Positions 49,005-57,666 of a DNA stretch of 64,000 bases are shown here, piece by piece. The position numbers and the translations under genes are program-made. The notes beneath the pieces are model-generated. The model was not told where the DNA came from. It saw nothing but the letters and a program-made list of their open reading frames with translations, and did no database searches. Positions within the stretch are counted from its first letter, which is position 1. Each line of letters starts with the position of its first letter. The stretch is from NCBI RefSeq assembly GCF_020075545.1, contig NZ_JAIQZK010000004.1, forward strand, positions 281,817-345,816. The letters run 5' to 3'. The stretch is from Nocardioides sp. TRM66260-LWL (lineage in GTDB: Bacteria; Actinomycetota; Actinomycetes; Propionibacteriales; Nocardioidaceae).

Positions 49005-51305
49005 TTGTCGAACGCCCCGGCTCCCCCGTCCGCCGATCGTCCCCTCGCGGACCTGCGCGTGGTCGACGCCTCGGACCACGTGGGTGCGGGCACGGCCCGG
49101 CTCCTCGCCGACCTCGGCGCCGACGTCGTCCGCCTCGGAGGCGTGGATCGCGCCGGGCAGAGTCCGCTGAAGGACGCAGTCGACCACGCCAACAAGCGCG
49201 TGCTCGACTGCGCGCACCCGGAGGAGGCGGCCGGACTCGTGCGGGCCCTCGCGTCCTCCGCCGATCTCGTCCTGCTCGACCTCGACCTCGCCGATCGCGT
49301 CGACGCCCACGCCCTCCAGCACGCCCACCCCGCACTCGTCGTGCTGGTCTCCTCGCCGTTCGGAGCCAGCGGCCCGCGCCGCGCATGGCGTGCGACCGAG
49401 AGCACGCTCCTCGCGCTGAGCGGCTCGCTGTCCCGCTCCGGGCGTCCGGGCGGAGTGCCCCTGCTGCCGCCGGCGGGCATCGCCGACGCCACCGCGGCGG
49501 CGCACGGCGCGTGGCTGGCGATGACCGCCCTCACCCAGGTGGCGCGCGGCGGCCCGGGCCAGGTCGTCGACCTCTCGCACCACGAGGCGCTCGCCGTCGG
49601 ACTCGATCCGGCCTTCGGCGTCCAGGGCTCGGCCGCGGCCGGCCGGTCGGGCAAGGTCCGCCGAGACCGCCCGCCCGCCGACTCCTACCCGGTGTACCCC
49701 TGCGCGGACGGCCACGTCCGCCTGTGCCTGCTCTCCCGACGCCAGTGGCGCGGCATGTTCGAGTGGCTCGGCGAGCCCGAGGCCTTCGCCGATCCTCGCT
49801 TCGACTCCATCACCGAGAGGGTCCGGTCCGCCGAGGAGCTCGACGCGCTGATCACCGCCCTCTTCGCCGACCAGCGCGCGGCCGACCTGGCCGACGAGGC
49901 CGCCCGACGCGGCGTCCCCCTCGCCCAGGTCCTGACCCTCGCGGACGCGCTCGACGCCGATCACTTCCGCGCCGCGGGCACGATCGCGCGGGTCGATCTC
50001 ACGCCCACGCTCAGCGCGGAGCTGCCCGTCGGGTGCGTCGACCTCGACGGTCGACGCCTGGGATTCCGGGCGCCGGCGCAGCGCATCGATCGCGACGACC
50101 TCGACTGGTCACGGCGGCCCGCTCCGGAGACTGGCGACGCTCCCGCGGGCGGTCCCTTCGAGGGGCTGCGCGTGCTCGACCTCGGCGTGATCGTCTTCGG
50201 CGCCGAGGTGGGGCGCGCCTTCGCCGACCTGGGAGCCGACGTCGTCAAGGTCGAGAGCCTGGCCTTCCCCGACGGGCTGCGCCAGACGCGCGGCGGGGAG
50301 GAGATGAACGCCTCCTTCGCCTGGGGCCAGCGCGGCAAGCGCAGCCTGGGCCTGGACCTGCGGTGCGACGCCGGGCGCGACCTCTTCGTCCGCCTCGCCG
50401 CCGGTGCCGACGTCGTGCTGTCGAACTTCAAGCCGGGCACCCTCGACGGTCTCGGGATCGGCCACGCCGTCCTGCGCGAGGTCAACCCCGGCATCGTCGT
50501 GCTCGAGAGCGCTGCCTTCAGCTCGCGCGGGCCCTGGGCCAGGCGCCTCGGCTACGGACCGCTGGTGCGCGCTGCCTGCGGGATCTCCAGCCTGTGGCGC
50601 TACCACGCCGAGGACGCCGAGTGCTGGGACGGCGTCACCGTCTTCCCCGACCACGTCGCGGCCAAGATCGCGGCGCTCGCCGTCGCGTCCGTGCTGCTGC
50701 GCCGCGAGCGCCTCGGTGCGGGCGGTCACCTCGAGCTCGCCCAGTCCGACGTCGTGCTCCACCAGCTCGCCGCCCAGGTGGCCGAGGAGTCGCTGGCGCC
50801 CGGCACCGTCCGAGCCGTCGGGAACCGGGGGACCTCCCTGTTCCGCTCCGTGCTGCCATGCGCCGGCGACGACGAGTGGTGCGTCATCGACGTGCGCCGG
50901 CCGGCCGAGCTGGCCGCCCTCGAGGCGACGGTCGGGCGCGGCGATCTCGGCGCGGCCGCCGCCCGATGGTGCTCGACGCGCGGTCCCCACGAGGCCACGA
51001 CCGAGCTGCAGGCGGCGGGGGTGCCCGCTGCCGCGATGCTGCGCCTGCCCGAGCTGCTCGACGATCCGCAGCTCGAGCACCGCGGCACGTACACCACGCT
51101 CAAGCACCCGCTGCTCGACCACGAGCTGCCGGCCGAGGCGACCTCCGCGCCCTTCGGTCGGATCCGCCTCGAGGACGCCTCGCCGGCCCCCAGGGTGGGC
51201 GAGCACACCCGTCAGGTGCTCCTCGAGCACCTCGGGCTCGAGGCGGCCGAGATCGAGGGCCTCCTCCGGGACGGCGTCGTCCACGAGGCGCCCGACCGTG
51301 CCTGA
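49005..51305 (+). CDS. Family III CoA-transferase, tandem fused domains
   Basis: A 766-residue protein made of two CaiB/Frc-type CoA-transferase domains (about residues 10-380 and 385-760). Each half keeps the Asp that forms the acyl-aspartyl intermediate: I-A-D-A-T-A-A in the first, F-P-D-H-V-A-A in the second. Family III enzymes normally act as interlocked homodimers; this is a fused pair. It moves CoA between carboxylic acids without ATP. The start is a TTG at 49005 preceded by AGGAGA, and no other start with a ribosome site is near. It is first in the operon with MaoC, SDR and mftF. Confidence 0.9.
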   Translation: MSNAPAPPSADRPLADLRVVDASDHVGAGTARLLADLGADVVRLGGVDRAGQSPLKDAVDHANKRVLDCAHPEEAAGLVRALASSADLVLLDLDLADRVDAHALQHAHPALVVLVSSPFGASGPRRAWRATESTLLALSGSLSRSGRPGGVPLLPPAGIADATAAAHGAWLAMTALTQVARGGPGQVVDLSHHEALAVGLDPAFGVQGSAAAGRSGKVRRDRPPADSYPVYPCADGHVRLCLLSRRQWRGMFEWLGEPEAFADPRFDSITERVRSAEELDALITALFADQRAADLADEAARRGVPLAQVLTLADALDADHFRAAGTIARVDLTPTLSAELPVGCVDLDGRRLGFRAPAQRIDRDDLDWSRRPAPETGDAPAGGPFEGLRVLDLGVIVFGAEVGRAFADLGADVVKVESLAFPDGLRQTRGGEEMNASFAWGQRGKRSLGLDLRCDAGRDLFVRLAAGADVVLSNFKPGTLDGLGIGHAVLREVNPGIVVLESAAFSSRGPWARRLGYGPLVRAACGISSLWRYHAEDAECWDGVTVFPDHVAAKIAALAVASVLLRRERLGAGGHLELAQSDVVLHQLAAQVAEESLAPGTVRAVGNRGTSLFRSVLPCAGDDEWCVIDVRRPAELAALEATVGRGDLGAAAARWCSTRGPHEATTELQAAGVPAAAMLRLPELLDDPQLEHRGTYTTLKHPLLDHELPAEATSAPFGRIRLEDASPAPRVGEHTRQVLLEHLGLEAAEIEGLLRDGVVHEAPDRA

Positions 51306-51789
51306 GGAACGCGACCTCGACGCGGTCACCGGAGGGCTCCTGCACGCCGAGGACCTCCGGCCGCACGACTTCCTCGAGCTCGGTTCCGTGAGCACGACGG
51401 AGGAGGAGATCGTGGAGTTCGCCCGCCGCTTCGATCCCCTGCCCATCCACGTCGACGTCGAGGCGGCGACCGCCGGCCACTTCGGCGGGGTGATCGCGAG
51501 CGCGGCGCACACCCTGGCGCTGTACTCCTCCCTCGCCTCGCGCCGGTTCATCCCGCGCCTCGCTCTCGTCGCGGGCAAGGGCATCGACTCCCTCCGCCTC
51601 CCCGCCCCCGTGCGGCCGGCGACGCGATTGGACGCCTCGATCGCGATCAGCGAGATCCGGATGCGTCCCGAGCGCGGGACGGCCGACGTGCGGTGCGCCG
51701 CGACGATGACCGACGAGCACGGCGACGTGGTCCTGGCCTTCGAGGCCATCCAGGTGGTCCGCCGGCGCCTGACCCGGGAGCTCCGATGA
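51298..51789 (+). CDS. MaoC-like hot-dog dehydratase
   Basis: A 163-residue hot-dog protein with the hydratase core F-D-P-L-P-I-H-V-D-x3-A followed by G-G-V-I-A-S-A-A-H-T, in line with the Asp and His of R-specific enoyl-CoA hydratases. The GTG start at 51298 overlaps the CoA-transferase stop by 8 nt. It probably hydrates or dehydrates an acyl-CoA ester in the same pathway. The other possible start is internal and less likely. Confidence 0.85.
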   Translation: MPEERDLDAVTGGLLHAEDLRPHDFLELGSVSTTEEEIVEFARRFDPLPIHVDVEAATAGHFGGVIASAAHTLALYSSLASRRFIPRLALVAGKGIDSLRLPAPVRPATRLDASIAISEIRMRPERGTADVRCAATMTDEHGDVVLAFEAIQVVRRRLTRELR

Positions 51790-52568
51790 CCTCGCGGGTG
51801 GCCGTGGTGACCGGCGCGGGACGCGGCATCGGGGCAGCCACCGTGGCGGCTCTGCTCGCGCAGGACTATCGGGTGGTCGCCGTCGACTGGTGCGCCGGCG
51901 AGGACGGTCCGGTCGGCTACGCCCAGTCGACCGGCGACGACCTCGCGGCGACCGCCGACGATCCCCGCGTGCGGGCCGTGACCGGCGACGTGCGCGACCG
52001 CGCCGCGCTCGACGCGGCGGTGCGCCTCGCCGTCGACACCTGGGGCAGGCTCGACGCTGCAGTCGCCGCCGCGGCCGTGGTGCTGGGCGGTCGGCCGCTG
52101 TGGGAGACGCCCGCGGCCGACCTCGACCTGCTCTGGCAGATCGACGCCGTCGGCGTCTGGAACACCGCCGCAGCAGCCGTGCCCGCGCTCCTCGCCCACG
52201 GCGCGGGGGTCGACGGCCGGTTCGTCGCCATCGCCTCGGCCGCGGGCCACGAGGGCCTCTACGGACTCAGCGCGTACAACGCGGCCAAGCACGCCGTCGT
52301 CGGCATGGTGAAGGGGCTGGCCGCCGACCTCGTCGGCACCGGGGTCACGGCCGTCGCCGTCTCGCCCGGGTCCACCCGCACCGCGATGCTGGACGCCACC
52401 GCCGACCTGTACGGCCTCGACCACGTCACCGCCTTCGCCGAGAACCAGCTGCTGCGCCGCCTGCTCGACCCGGCCGAGGTCGCGCAGGTCGTCGCCCTCT
52501 GCTGCTCGCGCGCTGGCGGCGTCCTCACGGGCCAGGAGATCCGGGCCGACGGCGGCTTCCGACCGTGA
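51786..52568 (+). CDS. Mycofactocin-coupled SDR family oxidoreductase
   Basis: A 260-residue SDR with T-G-A-G-R-G-I-G, catalytic Ser in A-I-A-S-A-A-G and Y-x3-K in Y-N-A-A-K. Its position directly before mftF, and features such as N-T-A-A-A-A-V-P-A-L and G-Q-E-I-R-A-D-G-G-F, place it in the mycofactocin-coupled SDR group (TIGR04504). These proteins hold NAD(H) tightly and pass hydride to mycofactocin. It overlaps MaoC by ATGA and mftF by GTGA. Confidence 0.85.
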   Translation: MTSRVAVVTGAGRGIGAATVAALLAQDYRVVAVDWCAGEDGPVGYAQSTGDDLAATADDPRVRAVTGDVRDRAALDAAVRLAVDTWGRLDAAVAAAAVVLGGRPLWETPAADLDLLWQIDAVGVWNTAAAAVPALLAHGAGVDGRFVAIASAAGHEGLYGLSAYNAAKHAVVGMVKGLAADLVGTGVTAVAVSPGSTRTAMLDATADLYGLDHVTAFAENQLLRRLLDPAEVAQVVALCCSRAGGVLTGQEIRADGGFRP

Positions 52569-54016
52569 CGCTTCCTCTCGGCTTTCGTGGCCGCCTGCGA
52601 CCCGACGTCGTCCGCCTCGACGACGGGGACGCGCTCCTCGGGGGCAGCCCCCTGCGCATGCTCCGGCTCAGCTGCCGCGCCCGCGCGGCGCTGCAGGGCG
52701 ACGTCGTCACCGTCACCGACGCCATCTCCGCCGCGGTGCTCGACGCGCTCCTGGAGGCCGACCTGGCCGAGCCCGAGCCCGAGCCGGCCGACGCCACCGT
52801 GCTCGACGACCTCACCGTGGTCGTGCCGGTGCGAGATCGACCCGAGCAGCTCGAGCGCACGCTCGCCGCGCTGAGGTCCGACGGCGCACCCGGGAGACCG
52901 CAGATCGTCGTGGTCGACGACGCCTCGGCGGCTCCGGAGCAGAACGCGATGATCGCCGCCCGCCACGGAGCCCGGTTCCTCCCCCTCGCGACGAACGTCG
53001 GCCCGGCAGGCGCCCGCAACGAGGGGACTCGGGCCGCCTCGACGCGACTGGTCGCCTTCGTCGACAGCGACGTGCAGGTGGGGTCGGCGGCCCTGCTCGA
53101 GCTCACCGCACAGCTCGCCGACCCCCGGGTCGCGATGGTCGCGCCGCGGGTCGTCGGCCGGCCTGCGACGTCGTCTCCGGGACCGCTGGCCCGCTTCGAG
53201 GCGGGTCGGTCCGCCCTGGACCTCGGACCTCGCAGCGGTCTGGTGCAGCCGGGCACGCTGATCCCCTACGTGCCGAGCGCCTGCCTCGTCGCACGTCGCG
53301 AGGTGGTCCTCGACGCCTTCGACGTCACCCGGCGGGTCGGGGAGGACGTCGACCTCGTGTGGCGACTGGCCGACGCCGGACACCGGATCCGCTACCAGGC
53401 CGAGGTCGTCGCCGAGCACGAGGCGCGCGGCAGCCTGGTGGCCTGGGCATGCCGCGTCGCCGTCTACGGCACGAGCGCCGCGCCGCTCGCGCGCGCCCAC
53501 GGCGCCAAGGTCGCCCCCGCGCGGCTGCACCCGAGCATCGCCGTGACGGCGCTGGGGCTGCTCAGCCGTCGGCGGTGGGGGCTGGCCGTGGGCATCGCGA
53601 CCGGGGCGACCGCGATCCACCGGGTCCGTCGCCAGCTCCCGCCCGGCGAGAGTCGGCTGGCCACCCGCCTCACCCTGCAGGGAATCGGTTGGGGCGTGCG
53701 GCAGGAGACGACCCTGATGCTGCGCCACTGGTGGCCGGTGACCGCGGTGCTCGCCATGCGCTGCCCCGGGGCGCGCCGGGTCGTCGGCTCGGCGATCCTG
53801 GTGCAGGCGGCCCTGGACTGGCGGGAGGAGCCCGAGCACTCGCTGAGGCCGCTCAGCCTGGTCGGCCGGCGCGTCGAGGATCTCGCCTACGGCGCCGGCG
53901 TGTGGTGGGGCTGCTGGCGTGCCCGCTCCCTCGCTGCGCTCGTGCCGAGCCTGAGCCGCGACCGGGTGGACGGCCGACGCCCTGCGCGCCTCAGGTCGCG
54001 GTCGTCGCGGCCCTAG
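52565..54016 (+). CDS. mftF: Mycofactocin glycosyltransferase MftF
   Basis: A 483-residue family-2 glycosyltransferase with an N-terminal helical region, then a GT-A domain. It has V-V-V-P-V-R-D-R, D-D-A-S, the D-x-D in V-D-S-D-V and E-D-V-D-L-V-W-R as base. A C-terminal half with membrane-associated helices follows. MftF attaches cellobiose-like sugars to the mycofactocin core. Here it is on the plus strand in the CoA-transferase/MaoC/SDR operon and faces mftE, whereas in mycobacteria it follows mftE on the same strand. Its TAG stop shares the CTAG at 54013-54016 with that of mftE. Confidence 0.92.
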   Translation: MTLPLGFRGRLRPDVVRLDDGDALLGGSPLRMLRLSCRARAALQGDVVTVTDAISAAVLDALLEADLAEPEPEPADATVLDDLTVVVPVRDRPEQLERTLAALRSDGAPGRPQIVVVDDASAAPEQNAMIAARHGARFLPLATNVGPAGARNEGTRAASTRLVAFVDSDVQVGSAALLELTAQLADPRVAMVAPRVVGRPATSSPGPLARFEAGRSALDLGPRSGLVQPGTLIPYVPSACLVARREVVLDAFDVTRRVGEDVDLVWRLADAGHRIRYQAEVVAEHEARGSLVAWACRVAVYGTSAAPLARAHGAKVAPARLHPSIAVTALGLLSRRRWGLAVGIATGATAIHRVRRQLPPGESRLATRLTLQGIGWGVRQETTLMLRHWWPVTAVLAMRCPGARRVVGSAILVQAALDWREEPEHSLRPLSLVGRRVEDLAYGAGVWWGCWRARSLAALVPSLSRDRVDGRRPARLRSRSSRP

Positions 54017-54732
54017 CGGGCGACGCCCTCCGCCATGACGGCACGCAGGACGTGATCGGCCATCTCGAGCAGCACGGCCCGCCCCTCGGCCGCGGACGCC
54101 CCCGTGGGGTCGCCGAGGACCCCGTTCTCGGACACTGCTCGCACGCCGGAGGCGACCATGAGGGGGAGGATCTGCGGGAGCGGACGCAGGTCGCCCGGCT
54201 CGGCGAGATGCAGACGCACCCGCCACGGCTGGAGGTGGAGCATGAGCGAGGTCTCCGTCCGCCCTGCGTGGAGGTCGACCTCCTCGGTGCGGCAGGGGTG
54301 CCACTCCGCGTCATGACCCTCGCACCGCAGCTGCTCGACGGCCGCGGAGAGTGCGTGGACGTTGCCGCCATGGCCGTTCACGACGACCACGCGCGCGGCC
54401 CACGTCCGGGCGGACCGCACGAGCTCGAGGAGGGTCACCCGGAGCACCTCCGAGCCGATGGACACGGTGCCGGGGAAGCCCTGGTGCTCGCCGCTGGAGC
54501 CGTAGACCACCGGCGGGGCGACCCAGACGCCGGCGCGCTCGTCCGCCGGTCCGCCGAGCCCCACGAGCCGCTCGGCGACCTCCCCCGCGACCGCCTGGGC
54601 GATCACCGCGTCGGTGTCGAGCGGCAGGTGCGGCCCGTGCTGCTCCAGCGAGCCGACCGGCACGAGGAGGATCCCGCCCGACGCCACCTCGGGCCACGTG
54701 GCGTCCGCCAACTGACGCTCGGACCTCGACAT
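54013..54732 (-). CDS. mftE: Mycofactocin maturation peptidase MftE
   Basis: A 239-residue creatininase-family peptidase. Metal ligands are seen in V-G-S-L-E-Q-H-G-P-H-L-P-L-D-T-D, N-G-H-G-G-N and D-L-H-A-G-R-T-E-T-S. MftE cuts the modified MftA precursor and releases the C-terminal dipeptide-derived product. The ATG at 54732 follows mftD by 11 nt. It is the last gene of the mftA-mftE transcript. Confidence 0.93.
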   Translation of the reverse strand: MSRSERQLADATWPEVASGGILLVPVGSLEQHGPHLPLDTDAVIAQAVAGEVAERLVGLGGPADERAGVWVAPPVVYGSSGEHQGFPGTVSIGSEVLRVTLLELVRSARTWAARVVVVNGHGGNVHALSAAVEQLRCEGHDAEWHPCRTEEVDLHAGRTETSLMLHLQPWRVRLHLAEPGDLRPLPQILPLMVASGVRAVSENGVLGDPTGASAAEGRAVLLEMADHVLRAVMAEGVAR

Positions 54733-54743
54733 CGCAGCCGTCC

Positions 54744-55979
54744 TCAGATCCGGACAGGCGCCTCGACGCCGCCGTGGACGTGGAAGCCCTCGGGGATCAG
54801 CAGGTGCTCGGGACGGAGCTCGTCGATCGAGGCGAGCCCCAGGCCCATCAGCCCGGAGTCGATCCCACCGCGCAGCAGGTCGAGCACGTTCTCGACGCCG
54901 GCCTGGCCGTTGGCCGCGAGGCCCCACAGGTACGCGCGACCGATCATCACGGCCCGCGCCCCGAGCGCGAGGGCCTTCACCACGTCGGACCCACGCCGCA
55001 CGCCCCCGTCCATCACCACCTCGATCTGGTCTCCGACCGCTCCGACGACGGGGTGGAGCAGCCGGATCGCCGCCGGGGTGCCGTCGAGGTTGTTGCCGCC
55101 GTGGTTGGAGACCGAGATCGCGTCGACGCCGGCGTCGACGGCCCGGTGGGCGTCGTCGACGCGCGAGACGCCTTTGAGCATGAACGGGGTGCCGGAGATC
55201 TGCCGCCAGGTCTCGACCATCCAGGCGACGTCGTGCCAGGAGGGCGGCGGCGTGGTCATCCACTGGTAGTAGGCGCCGAAGAACGTCGGGGCCGCCTCGC
55301 CGGGACGGGCGAGGTTCGGCGCGGTCAGGTCGGGCAGTCGTCCGGTCTCGCGGAAGGCCCGGCCGAACTGGCGCATCCAGCGCACCTTGGTGGCGACCTG
55401 AGGGGCCATCCGCACCATCGTCCTGAGGTCCACGCGCTCGGGGATTTCCGGCGAGCCCCAGTCCCGTCCGACCGAGAACGACCAGTCGAGCGTCGCGATC
55501 AGGCCACGGACCCCCGCGCGGTGGGCGCGCTCCATGCGCTGCACCATGACGTCCCGGTCGCCGGTCCAGTACATCTGGAAGAAGGTCGTGGCACCGGTGG
55601 CCGTCACCTCCTCGACCGACTTCGAGGCGAAGTTCGAGAGCCCCATGATCGTGCCGCGCGACGCCGCCGCGCGCGCGACGGCCACCTCGCCGTCGGGGTG
55701 CACCGCCTGCACGCCCGTCGGTGAGATCACCACCGGACTGGACAGCTCCACCCCGAGGAGGGTCCTCGTCTGCGCGCGCTCCGCCTGCTGGCCGGCCACG
55801 TGCGGCACCCAGCCCAGGTCGGCGAAGGCGGCCTGGTTCGCCTCCACGGTCTGACCGCGTTCGGAGCCGGCGAGCAGGGCGTCGTAGACAGGGCGCGGCA
55901 GCCGCCTGCGGGCACGGGCCTGGGCGACGGCGATCGACTCGAACCACGGGTTCTGCTTCCAGGGGCTCTCCAGGCTCAC
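54744..55979 (-). CDS. mftD: Mycofactocin dehydrogenase MftD (FMN, lactate-oxidase fold)
   Basis: A 411-residue FMN enzyme of the 2-hydroxy-acid oxidase family. Seen are S-P-T-G-V-Q in the flavin site, Q-M-Y-W-T-G-D-R, V-S-N-H-G-G-N-N-L-D-G-T-P with the catalytic His, and D-G-G-V-R-R-G-S-D-V-V-K-A. MftD deaminates the free amine of the cyclised Val-Tyr product to form the redox-active premycofactocin. The GTG at 55979 overlaps mftC by GTGA. Confidence 0.93.
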   Translation of the reverse strand: MSLESPWKQNPWFESIAVAQARARRRLPRPVYDALLAGSERGQTVEANQAAFADLGWVPHVAGQQAERAQTRTLLGVELSSPVVISPTGVQAVHPDGEVAVARAAASRGTIMGLSNFASKSVEEVTATGATTFFQMYWTGDRDVMVQRMERAHRAGVRGLIATLDWSFSVGRDWGSPEIPERVDLRTMVRMAPQVATKVRWMRQFGRAFRETGRLPDLTAPNLARPGEAAPTFFGAYYQWMTTPPPSWHDVAWMVETWRQISGTPFMLKGVSRVDDAHRAVDAGVDAISVSNHGGNNLDGTPAAIRLLHPVVGAVGDQIEVVMDGGVRRGSDVVKALALGARAVMIGRAYLWGLAANGQAGVENVLDLLRGGIDSGLMGLGLASIDELRPEHLLIPEGFHVHGGVEAPVRI

Positions 55980-57190
55980 GCCGACTCCTCGGGGCTGAAT
56001 CCGGCGAGGGGGCTCTCGGCGCAGGCGGTCGCCGGGGGACGCGTGCGGAGCTGGAGGAGGACCGGCTGGTTGCGGGTCGGCGTCGAGCGGGAGTGGTCGA
56101 CGCTCGACGCGGGGACCGAGCGGGGCCGCGCGAGGGCGTCCTCGCCGAAGCCCTGGACGCACTCCGGGTCGGGACCGTCGAGCGGCAGGCCGGTGAAGAA
56201 CTTGGCAGCCATGCATCCGCCGCGACAGGCGTCGAAGTGCTGACAGCCCGAGCACGCACCTGCCGACTGGGGCTCGCGCAGGCTCGTGAACAGCGGCGAG
56301 CCCTTCCAGACCCGCTGGAAGCCGCCGTCGCGCAGGAGGTTGCCGGCCAGGAACTGGTCGTGGATCGCGAACGGGCAGGCGTAGACGTCGCCGACGGGAT
56401 CGATGAGACACACCACTCGGCCGGCCCCACAGAGGTTGAGCCCGGGCAGCGCCTCGCCGAACGCGGAGAGGTGGAAGAAGGAGTCGCCGGTCAGCACGCG
56501 GTCCCCGTGGGCGCACAGCCAGTCGTAGAGCCGTCGCTGCTGGTGCGGGAGCGGATGGAGGTCGTCCCAGACGTCGGCGCCGCGGCCGCTGGGGCGCAGG
56601 CGGGTGAGCCGCAGTGTGGCGCCGAACCGGTCGGCGAGAGCGGCGAAGTCGTCGAGCTGGTCGATGTTCTCGCGCGTGCAGACCACGGAGATCTTCGCGT
56701 CGCCGAAGCCGGCGTCCGCCAGGTTCTCCAGGGCGGTGACCGCGGTGGCGTAGGACCCTGCCCCCCGGACGCGGTCGTTGACCTCGGCCGTCGCCCCGTC
56801 GAGGGAGATCTGCACGTCGACGTAGTCGGTGGCGGCCAGCCGGCGAGCACGGTCCGGCGTCAGGCGCACCCCGTTCGTGGAGAACTTCACCCCGACCTGA
56901 TGGTCGACGGCGTAGTCGAGGAGGTGCCAGAAGTCGGGCCGGATCGTCGGCTCACCGCCGCCGACGTTGACGTAGAACACCTGCATCCGCTGCAGCTCGT
57001 CGATGACCGCCTCGCACTGCGAGGTGGTGAGCTCGCGGGGGTCTCGGCGGCCCGAGGACGAGAGGCAGTGGGCGCACGCCAGGTTGCAGGCGTAGGTGAG
57101 CTCCCAGGTCAGGCAGATGGGCGCGTCCAGGCCTCGCTCGAAGTGATCGACGAGCCGGTTCTGCGCGGGCTTCTCGGGGGCGATGGTCAC
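55976..57190 (-). CDS. mftC: Mycofactocin radical SAM maturase MftC
   Basis: A 404-residue radical SAM protein. The cluster motif is C-N-L-A-C-A-H-C (Cys35, Cys39, Cys42). A SPASM domain with C-G-A-G-R-V-V-C, C-P-F-A-I and C-S-G-C-x5-C-x3-C holds auxiliary clusters. MftC decarboxylates the C-terminal Tyr of MftA and then forms the carbon bond to Val. A 50-residue Pro/Arg-rich tail extends beyond the SPASM domain. The GTG start at 57190 overlaps mftB by GTGA. Confidence 0.95.
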   Translation of the reverse strand: MTIAPEKPAQNRLVDHFERGLDAPICLTWELTYACNLACAHCLSSSGRRDPRELTTSQCEAVIDELQRMQVFYVNVGGGEPTIRPDFWHLLDYAVDHQVGVKFSTNGVRLTPDRARRLAATDYVDVQISLDGATAEVNDRVRGAGSYATAVTALENLADAGFGDAKISVVCTRENIDQLDDFAALADRFGATLRLTRLRPSGRGADVWDDLHPLPHQQRRLYDWLCAHGDRVLTGDSFFHLSAFGEALPGLNLCGAGRVVCLIDPVGDVYACPFAIHDQFLAGNLLRDGGFQRVWKGSPLFTSLREPQSAGACSGCQHFDACRGGCMAAKFFTGLPLDGPDPECVQGFGEDALARPRSVPASSVDHSRSTPTRNQPVLLQLRTRPPATACAESPLAGFSPEESA

Positions 57191-57474
57191 CGCTCCTCCT
57201 TCGCGGGTGCGGCCGAGACGCGGGGACGGATCATGTCGGCCTCGGCGAGGCCGGCGAGCGCGGCCGCGTAGGCCTGGTGCTGGCCGGCGGGAACGCCGGC
57301 GGCGGTCAGGGCCGAGCGGACGTCGGCGTGGTCGGCGAGCTCCCGGACCACCCTCACGAGCGCGGGGGTCTTCAGGAACGTCAGCCGCCGACTCCCGAAG
57401 TGGTACGCCAGCGCCCCGAAGGGCTCGGGCCGGAGGGCGACGGACGGGGAGAGCGTCCAGGGCTCGTCGATCAC
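57187..57474 (-). CDS. mftB: Mycofactocin precursor-binding chaperone MftB
   Basis: A 95-residue RiPP recognition element protein with L-S-P-S-V-A-L-R-P-E-P-F-G-A-L-A-Y-H-F and L-T-F-L-K-T-P-A-L, matching MftB. It binds the MftA leader and presents it to MftC. The GTG start at 57474 is 7 nt after mftA. Confidence 0.93.
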   Translation of the reverse strand: MIDEPWTLSPSVALRPEPFGALAYHFGSRRLTFLKTPALVRVVRELADHADVRSALTAAGVPAGQHQAYAAALAGLAEADMIRPRVSAAPAKEER

Positions 57475-57481
57475 GGCAGGC

Positions 57482-57574
57482 TCAGTAGACGCCGCACATG
57501 CCGTCGATCGAGATCTCCTCGATCAACGTCTCAGCGGTGAGGTCATCGTCGTGCGGGTGGTCCTCGGGACTCAT
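57482..57574 (-). CDS. mftA: Mycofactocin precursor peptide MftA
   Basis: A 30-residue peptide, too short for routine gene finders. Its C-terminus E-I-S-I-D-G-M-C-G-V-Y is the conserved MftA signature; the last Val-Tyr becomes mycofactocin. The N-terminal half is acidic and His-rich, the leader bound by MftB. The ATG at 57574 has a GAGAGGAG site. It is the first gene of mftA-B-C-D-E and diverges from mftR. Confidence 0.95.
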   Translation of the reverse strand: MSPEDHPHDDDLTAETLIEEISIDGMCGVY

Positions 57575-57666
57575 GGCTGACTCCTCTCGATGGGGTGGTG
57601 ACCCGTGACACACTAAGTGCACCCAGGGCAGAAAAGAACCCCTAAACCGAAAGTCATGAGGTTTTC
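57575..57666. promoter_or_regulatory. Divergent mftA/mftR promoter region
   Basis: The gap between mftA and mftR holds an imperfect inverted pair (AACCCC at 57637 and GAGGTT at 57658), a weak candidate for the MftR site. The nine-copy palindrome is absent here, so the mftA-E transcript appears to be outside that regulon. Confidence 0.35.
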
